Origin: Pseudomonadota bacterium
GTDB taxonomy: Bacteria > Pseudomonadota > Gammaproteobacteria > Enterobacterales > Succinivibrionaceae
Direction: 5' to 3'
Length of the DNA stretch: 9,276 nt
Assembly: GCA_023460615.1 (NCBI GenBank)
Contig: JAEWPL010000230.1
Location: 1 to 9,276 of the forward strand
This document shows, one piece after another, positions 5,654-9,276 of the stretch; position 1 is the stretch's first letter, and every line of letters begins with the position of its first letter. A program made the position numbers and the translations under genes. The notes beneath the pieces are model-generated. The model did no database searches and was not told where the DNA came from. It was given only the letters and a program-made list of their open reading frames with translations.

Positions 5654-6970
5654 ATGGCAATTGAAGATACTCTACCTGTAGTAGATAAGTATGCAACCTT
5701 GATGATCCCAGGAAAAGATCCAATCAAGCTTCCTATTTTAAAAGGTACCTTAGGACCTGAAGTAATCGATATTCGTGAATTAGGAAAACAAGGTTATTTT
5801 ACCTATGATCCTGGTTTTGTTTCCACAGCTTCTTGCATGTCTCGTATCACCTTCATCGATGGCAAAAAAGGTATTCTACTTTATCGTGGTTACCCAATTG
5901 ATCAGCTAGCAAGAAAAGCTGATTACTTACAAGTTTGCTATCTACTATTTAAAGGTGAGTTACCAAACAAAGAGCAATATCAGAATTTCGTACACAGAAT
6001 TAAGCACCACACCTTAGTTCACACTCAGATGGAATCATTATTCCAAGCATTCCGTCGTGATTCTCACCCTATGGCTGTGCTATGTGGTGTTGCAGGTGCC
6101 CTATCTGCTTTCTATCACGACAGCTTAGATATTTATGATCCAGAGCATCGTGAACTTACCGCTGTAAGATTAGTTGCAAAGATGCCAACTCTTGCTGCTA
6201 TGTCTTACAAATACTCAATTGGTCAGCCTTTCGTATACCCAAGAAATGATTTAAGTTATACCGGCAACTTCCTACACATGATGTTCTCAACTCCTTGTGA
6301 GGAATATAAGATTAACCCAATTGTAGAAAAGGCTTTAGATAGGATCTTTACCCTACACGCAGATCACGAGCAGAACGCTTCAACATCTTCAGTACGTCTT
6401 GCAGGTTCTTCAGGTGCCAACCCTTATGCATGTATTGCAGCTGGTGTAGCTTCTTTATGGGGACCAGCTCACGGTGGTGCTAACGAAGCTTGCTTACGTA
6501 TGCTTGAATCCATAGGCTCTGTAGACAGAATTCCTGAATTCATTGCAAGAGCTAAAGATAAGAACGATCCATTTAGATTGTATGGCTTTGGTCACCGTGT
6601 TTATAAGACCTTTGATCCTCGTGCTGTAGTAATGCGTGATACTTGCCATGAGGTTCTAGATGCTCTTCATCTTGATAACAATCCTCTACTAGAGGTTGCA
6701 ACTGAACTTGAAAAGATTGCTCTATCTGATGAATACTTCATTGAAAGAAATCTATATCCTAACGTAGATTTCTACTCTGGTATTATTCTAAATGCTATTG
6801 GTATTCCAACTTCTATGTTCACCGTAATCTTTGCTCTAGCAAGAACAATCGGTTGGATCACCCACTGGAATGAAATGCACTCTATTAAAGACTCAAGACT
6901 TGGTCGTCCTCGTCAGATTTATACTGGTCGTGAGTTTAGAGATGTAAAACCACTTTCAAGACGTAGCTAA
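5654..6970 (+). CDS. gltA: Citrate synthase, type II
   Basis: Condenses acetyl-CoA with oxaloacetate to citrate, the entry step of the TCA cycle. 438 aa, close to the NADH-inhibited hexameric type of gammaproteobacteria (427 in E. coli). Catalytic residues are in place: His 273 in PAHGGANEA, His 314 in GFGHRVYK and Asp 372 in NVDFYSG. The N-terminal ~50 residues (the small beta domain found in type II enzymes) are present, arguing against a 2-methylcitrate synthase. ATG 5654 follows AAGGA with a rather long 12-nt spacer. A strong terminator follows, so the gene is transcribed alone. It diverges from purU and is followed by an unrelated, putatively acquired two-gene module. Confidence 0.97.
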   Translation: MAIEDTLPVVDKYATLMIPGKDPIKLPILKGTLGPEVIDIRELGKQGYFTYDPGFVSTASCMSRITFIDGKKGILLYRGYPIDQLARKADYLQVCYLLFKGELPNKEQYQNFVHRIKHHTLVHTQMESLFQAFRRDSHPMAVLCGVAGALSAFYHDSLDIYDPEHRELTAVRLVAKMPTLAAMSYKYSIGQPFVYPRNDLSYTGNFLHMMFSTPCEEYKINPIVEKALDRIFTLHADHEQNASTSSVRLAGSSGANPYACIAAGVASLWGPAHGGANEACLRMLESIGSVDRIPEFIARAKDKNDPFRLYGFGHRVYKTFDPRAVVMRDTCHEVLDALHLDNNPLLEVATELEKIALSDEYFIERNLYPNVDFYSGIILNAIGIPTSMFTVIFALARTIGWITHWNEMHSIKDSRLGRPRQIYTGREFRDVKPLSRRS

Positions 6971-6977
6971 TTTCAAG

Positions 6978-7009
6978 CAGGAAGGTTAAACATTAACCTT
7001 CCTGTTTTT
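6978..7009 (+). terminator. gltA intrinsic terminator
   Basis: CAGGAAGGTTAA and TTAACCTTCCTG form a perfect 12-bp stem with a 3-nt loop, followed by TTTTT, starting 8 nt after the gltA stop. This is a textbook rho-independent terminator and it isolates the downstream operon from gltA transcription. Confidence 0.93.
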
Positions 7010-7052
7010 CCCTTTCCTAGTATCTCTCTCTTTTTATCACCGTTTTTTAATA

Positions 7053-7069
7053 TAGAGAATTTTTCTCTA
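7053..7069. repeat. Upstream palindrome of the defence operon
   Basis: TAGAGAA and TTCTCTA form perfect 7-bp arms around TTT. The 13-bp core GAGAATTTTTCTC agrees at 10 of 13 positions with the core of the palindrome at 7113-7135, and the two centres (7061 and 7124) are 63 bp apart, about six DNA turns. It may be an auxiliary operator for the same regulator; no T-tract follows, so it is not a terminator. Confidence 0.45.
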
Positions 7070-7109
7070 CATCTTATTCATTTAAGCAAACAATTTTATA
7101 TAAATAATA

Positions 7110-7115
7110 TATAAT
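7110..7115 (+). promoter_or_regulatory. Promoter -10 of the AAA-RloB operon
   Basis: A perfect TATAAT with expected start near 7122, 29 nt before the ATG at 7151. The DNA upstream is very AT-rich and no good -35 is visible (CAAACA at 7087-7092 is the 17-bp spaced hexamer). It also explains why the in-frame GTG at 7118 should not be used as the start codon. Confidence 0.55.
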
Positions 7116-7135
7116 ATGTGAAATTTTCACATATT
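7113..7135. promoter_or_regulatory. Perfect 23-bp palindrome over the operon start (candidate operator)
   Basis: Eleven bases on each side of T7124 are exactly complementary; the core is TGTGAAATTTTCACA (7117-7131). It overlaps the -10 and the expected transcription start, an ideal place for a repressor. The half-sites TGTGA/TCACA resemble CRP sites, but the spacer is 5 rather than 6 bp and the location would not suit activation. In RNA it could also form a 5'-end hairpin upstream of the SD (GAGG, 7142-7145). Confidence 0.6.
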
Positions 7136-7150
7136 CTTTCTGAGGTTACC

Positions 7151-8488
7151 ATGTTAATTAGATTCTGTGTAGAGAATTTTGCATCCTTTAAAGAGCAACA
7201 AATTTTTTCTATGGCTGCGGGCAAACAAACTCGCATGAAATCACACATCTATAATATTAACAAGCAGAAAATTCTTAAAGGAAGTGTAATTTTTGGAGCT
7301 AACGCCTCTGGAAAAAGTAATTTAATTAAAGCTATAGAGTTTGGTAGGGATCTAATCGTAAATGGCGTATCTTCAAGTATAACTTACAATAAGTACTTTA
7401 GAATTGAAGACAACTTCATCAATCATCCAGGCATTTTTCAATATGACTTTTTATCTAATGGTCTTGTTTATTCATACGGAATTGTTATTTCTTACAAGGA
7501 TAATGAGATACTTTCAGAATGGCTTTATCAAATTGATAATGGTAAAGAAATTCAAATCTTTGAACGCGAAAATAAGATTATTGCTACAGATATAAAGTTT
7601 ACTGAGAAAGAGGCTGCTTCTCGTTTTGAGATATATTCTCAAGATGTAGCTTTAAATAAATCCTTCTTGTTTGAAATTGCCTCTAAAGATCTATCTAGAT
7701 ACAAAGACTTCTCGAAATATTATGATGCTTTTTCATGGTTTACTAGATTAGTATTTATATATCCTAACAGTATCGCCACTATTGATCCTTTTAGACAGAA
7801 GGATTATTTATCCACTGTTTCTAATTTAATGAAATACTTTGATACTGGAATAGAGTCGGTTGGTGGTCATAATGAAGACTTAGAAATTTTTTTATCCTCC
7901 TTACCTTCACAAATCAGAGATACTATAATTGCTCAAATTCACATCCAATTTGATAGCAACCATGCACTAGGAACACAAAAATCATTTTGTATGGATCTAG
8001 CAGGAAAAAAATACAAATTCTCAAAAGATGACAATAGAATTACTGTAAAGCAACTAATGTCAAATCACGGTAACTCAAACGCACTATTTGATTTATCTGA
8101 AGAATCTGACGGAACTAAACGCTTATTTAATTTAATTCCTATTTTTAGACTTGCCCAAAAGGATTGTGTAATCTTAGTTGACGAATTAGATAGAAGCTTT
8201 CACTCAAAACTTACCATTGATTTTATAAGCAAATTCTTTGAAAAAACAGTGCAAATTTCATCTCAACTGATAGTTACTTTACATGACATTAATGTGATGG
8301 ATCTTAATCTTCTCAGACAAGATGAAATCTGGTTTACGCAAAGAGAGACAAATCATAGCAGTAGTCTTTTCTCTCTAAACAAGTTCAAAGAGAGATTTGA
8401 TAAAGATGTTGCCAAAGAATATCTATTAGGAAGATATGGGGCCGTTCCTAATATTGGTTTAGAACAATGGAATGACTATGAAGATTAA
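7151..8488 (+). CDS. AAA ATPase, AbiLi/RloA-like defence protein
   Basis: ABC-like AAA ATPase of the COG1106 (AAA15) class, 445 aa, expected to be cytosolic. The opening MLIRFCVENFASFKEQ is typical of the family. Walker A GANASGKS (49-56), signature-like region DLSEESDGTKR (314-324), Walker B VILVDELD (340-347, Asp 344, Glu 345), H-loop-like VTLHD with His 378, and the family C-terminal motif YLLGRYGAVP are all present, so it looks intact. The middle (~100-300) is variable and may sense the trigger. ATG 7151 has GAGG 5 nt upstream; the GTG at 7118 lies before the expected transcription start. It overlaps the RloB-domain gene by 11 bp, implying translational coupling. In AbiL of Lactococcus and in rloA/rloB loci the same pair occurs, and AbiL gives abortive infection. 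By analogy with PARIS and OLD systems the ATPase may sense phage and control the partner; this is inference. Confidence 0.88.
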   Translation: MLIRFCVENFASFKEQQIFSMAAGKQTRMKSHIYNINKQKILKGSVIFGANASGKSNLIKAIEFGRDLIVNGVSSSITYNKYFRIEDNFINHPGIFQYDFLSNGLVYSYGIVISYKDNEILSEWLYQIDNGKEIQIFERENKIIATDIKFTEKEAASRFEIYSQDVALNKSFLFEIASKDLSRYKDFSKYYDAFSWFTRLVFIYPNSIATIDPFRQKDYLSTVSNLMKYFDTGIESVGGHNEDLEIFLSSLPSQIRDTIIAQIHIQFDSNHALGTQKSFCMDLAGKKYKFSKDDNRITVKQLMSNHGNSNALFDLSEESDGTKRLFNLIPIFRLAQKDCVILVDELDRSFHSKLTIDFISKFFEKTVQISSQLIVTLHDINVMDLNLLRQDEIWFTQRETNHSSSLFSLNKFKERFDKDVAKEYLLGRYGAVPNIGLEQWNDYED

Positions 8489-9276
8489 AAATAATTACAG
8501 ATTAAATTCGGTGGCGCTATTTACTAGAATAGAAGAGCAAGAACGAGAGGAACCGTTAAAAATAGTGTACTTATCTGTTGAAGGAAGCGTTACAGAAAAA
8601 TGTTATTTTCAGTTAATTCACAAATATAGACAAGAGCTTGGTATCAAAAGATCTGTTACTGTTAAGGTATTAGAGCGAAATGACGATAATAGCGCTCCAT
8701 TGCAGGTTTTAGAATTGCTTGAAGAATTTGTTCAACTTCAAAATACAAATAATCTTCCAATTATTCTAAAAAAAGTAATCCCCAAAGACTATTCTGTGAA
8801 TTTTATTAAAAGGTATTTAAGTAATGATCTGCAACCATCAGATGTAGAAGATAAATTAAATTTTGAGTTACTCTTAAACAAAGCTAACTTAGATATAGAC
8901 TTTATAAAGAGTGGTCTAGATAATCACCAGCGAGAAGATATATTCGCAATTGTTATTGATAGAGATTGTTCTTTAAAAAATGGAAAAGAAACTGGTCACA
9001 GGCTTAAAGAGCTTATTGAAATCTACAATTATTGCAAAGAAAAAAACTACAAATTTTTTATTACAACACCTGCATTTGAATTTTGGTTACTGCTTCATAC
9101 TCAAGATGTTGCACTATTTACTAATGATGAACTTAATAAGATACTTGAAAACAATAAAGTTTCTGATAAACACACCTACACTAGTAAATTACTTCAACAC
9201 TCTAAAAAAATTTCTGAAACACAGTTCAAAAATCAATACTTGCCAAATATAGATATAGCTATACAAAGAGTACAAC
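8478..9276 (+). CDS. rloB: RloB-domain protein, AbiLii-like putative effector (3' end missing)
   Basis: Open frame of at least 266 codons with no stop before the right edge. The RloB (PF13707) hallmarks are clear: YLSVEGSVTEKCYF near residues 31-44 (Glu 35, Glu 40), FAIVIDRD with Asp 161 and Asp 163, and TPAFEFWLLLH (197-207), the family's most characteristic block. An early Glu plus a DxD after a hydrophobic strand is also the pattern of TOPRIM nucleases, so metal-dependent nucleic-acid cleavage is plausible but not shown. ATG 8478 is chosen because GGA lies 6 nt upstream; ATG 8472 would add two residues. It overlaps the ATPase gene by 11 bp, so the two products are probably made together. 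RloB is reported near type I restriction genes and as AbiLii in AbiL. The missing 3' end leaves total length unknown. Confidence 0.88.
   Translation, partial: MKIKNNYRLNSVALFTRIEEQEREEPLKIVYLSVEGSVTEKCYFQLIHKYRQELGIKRSVTVKVLERNDDNSAPLQVLELLEEFVQLQNTNNLPIILKKVIPKDYSVNFIKRYLSNDLQPSDVEDKLNFELLLNKANLDIDFIKSGLDNHQREDIFAIVIDRDCSLKNGKETGHRLKELIEIYNYCKEKNYKFFITTPAFEFWLLLHTQDVALFTNDELNKILENNKVSDKHTYTSKLLQHSKKISETQFKNQYLPNIDIAIQRVQ

Noticed and set aside
7117..7131. CRP binding site (TGTGA...TCACA)
   Set aside because: The spacer is 5 bp instead of 6, and the site lies on the transcription start, where activation is not expected.
7118..7150. GTG start adding 11 residues to the AAA ATPase
   Set aside because: It falls inside the palindrome, 2 bp after the TATAAT and upstream of the expected transcription start, and has no SD; ATG 7151 has GAGG and matches the family N-terminus.
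7170..7180. Third copy of TAGAGAATTTT, repeating 7053-7063
   Set aside because: It encodes the conserved VENF of the ATPase and lacks the second arm, so it is probably coincidence.
8980..9252. 90-codon plus-strand frame at the right end
   Set aside because: Lies in another frame of the RloB-domain gene, which has clear family motifs; the alternative protein has none.

Overview
The window reads as the chromosome of an AT-rich gammaproteobacterium. PdxH, PurU, the long (type II) citrate synthase and the MsbA-type flippase all resemble the enterobacterial proteins along their length, and an FNR-type box in front of ackA fits an anaerobic or facultative lifestyle. Succinivibrionaceae and relatives are a reasonable guess from this mix of composition and gene content, but the sequence alone does not prove it.

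Layout. Bases 1-371 carry no convincing large gene. They hold a minus-strand promoter (TATAAT with a GC-rich discriminator) and the beginning of a structured leader that runs out of the left edge, where a hairpin hides a perfect Shine-Dalgarno sequence before a tiny ORF. Next come two minus-strand genes, msbA (372-2243) and ackA (2366-3589). Between them lie a msbA promoter and a terminator hairpin whose loop can pair with an upstream segment, an attenuator-like layout. The ackA-pdxH divergent gap (3590-3893) contains a near-consensus FNR box placed as in a class II FNR promoter. pdxH (3894-4535, +) and purU (4591-5439, -) converge on a shared bidirectional terminator. purU and gltA (5654-6970, +) diverge from a gap holding a perfect 12-bp inverted repeat. 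gltA ends at a strong intrinsic terminator.

From about 7010 the character changes. An AT-rich gap with two related palindromes, 63 bp apart centre to centre, leads into a two-gene operon: a COG1106-type AAA ATPase (7151-8488) overlapping an RloB-domain gene (8478 to beyond the right end). This pair matches the architecture of the lactococcal abortive-infection system AbiL (AbiLi + AbiLii) and of rloA/rloB found near type I restriction loci. It is the most interesting part of the window: a probable anti-phage system made of an ATPase sensor and a TOPRIM-like effector, with a candidate repressor operator lying across its -10 element.

Working together: ackA (acetate/ATP), gltA (citrate entry), purU (formate release for purine synthesis), pdxH (PLP salvage) and msbA (lipid A export) are separately transcribed housekeeping genes. 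The defence pair is an accessory cargo placed directly after the gltA terminator. No integrase, transposase, tRNA or CRISPR array is visible here.
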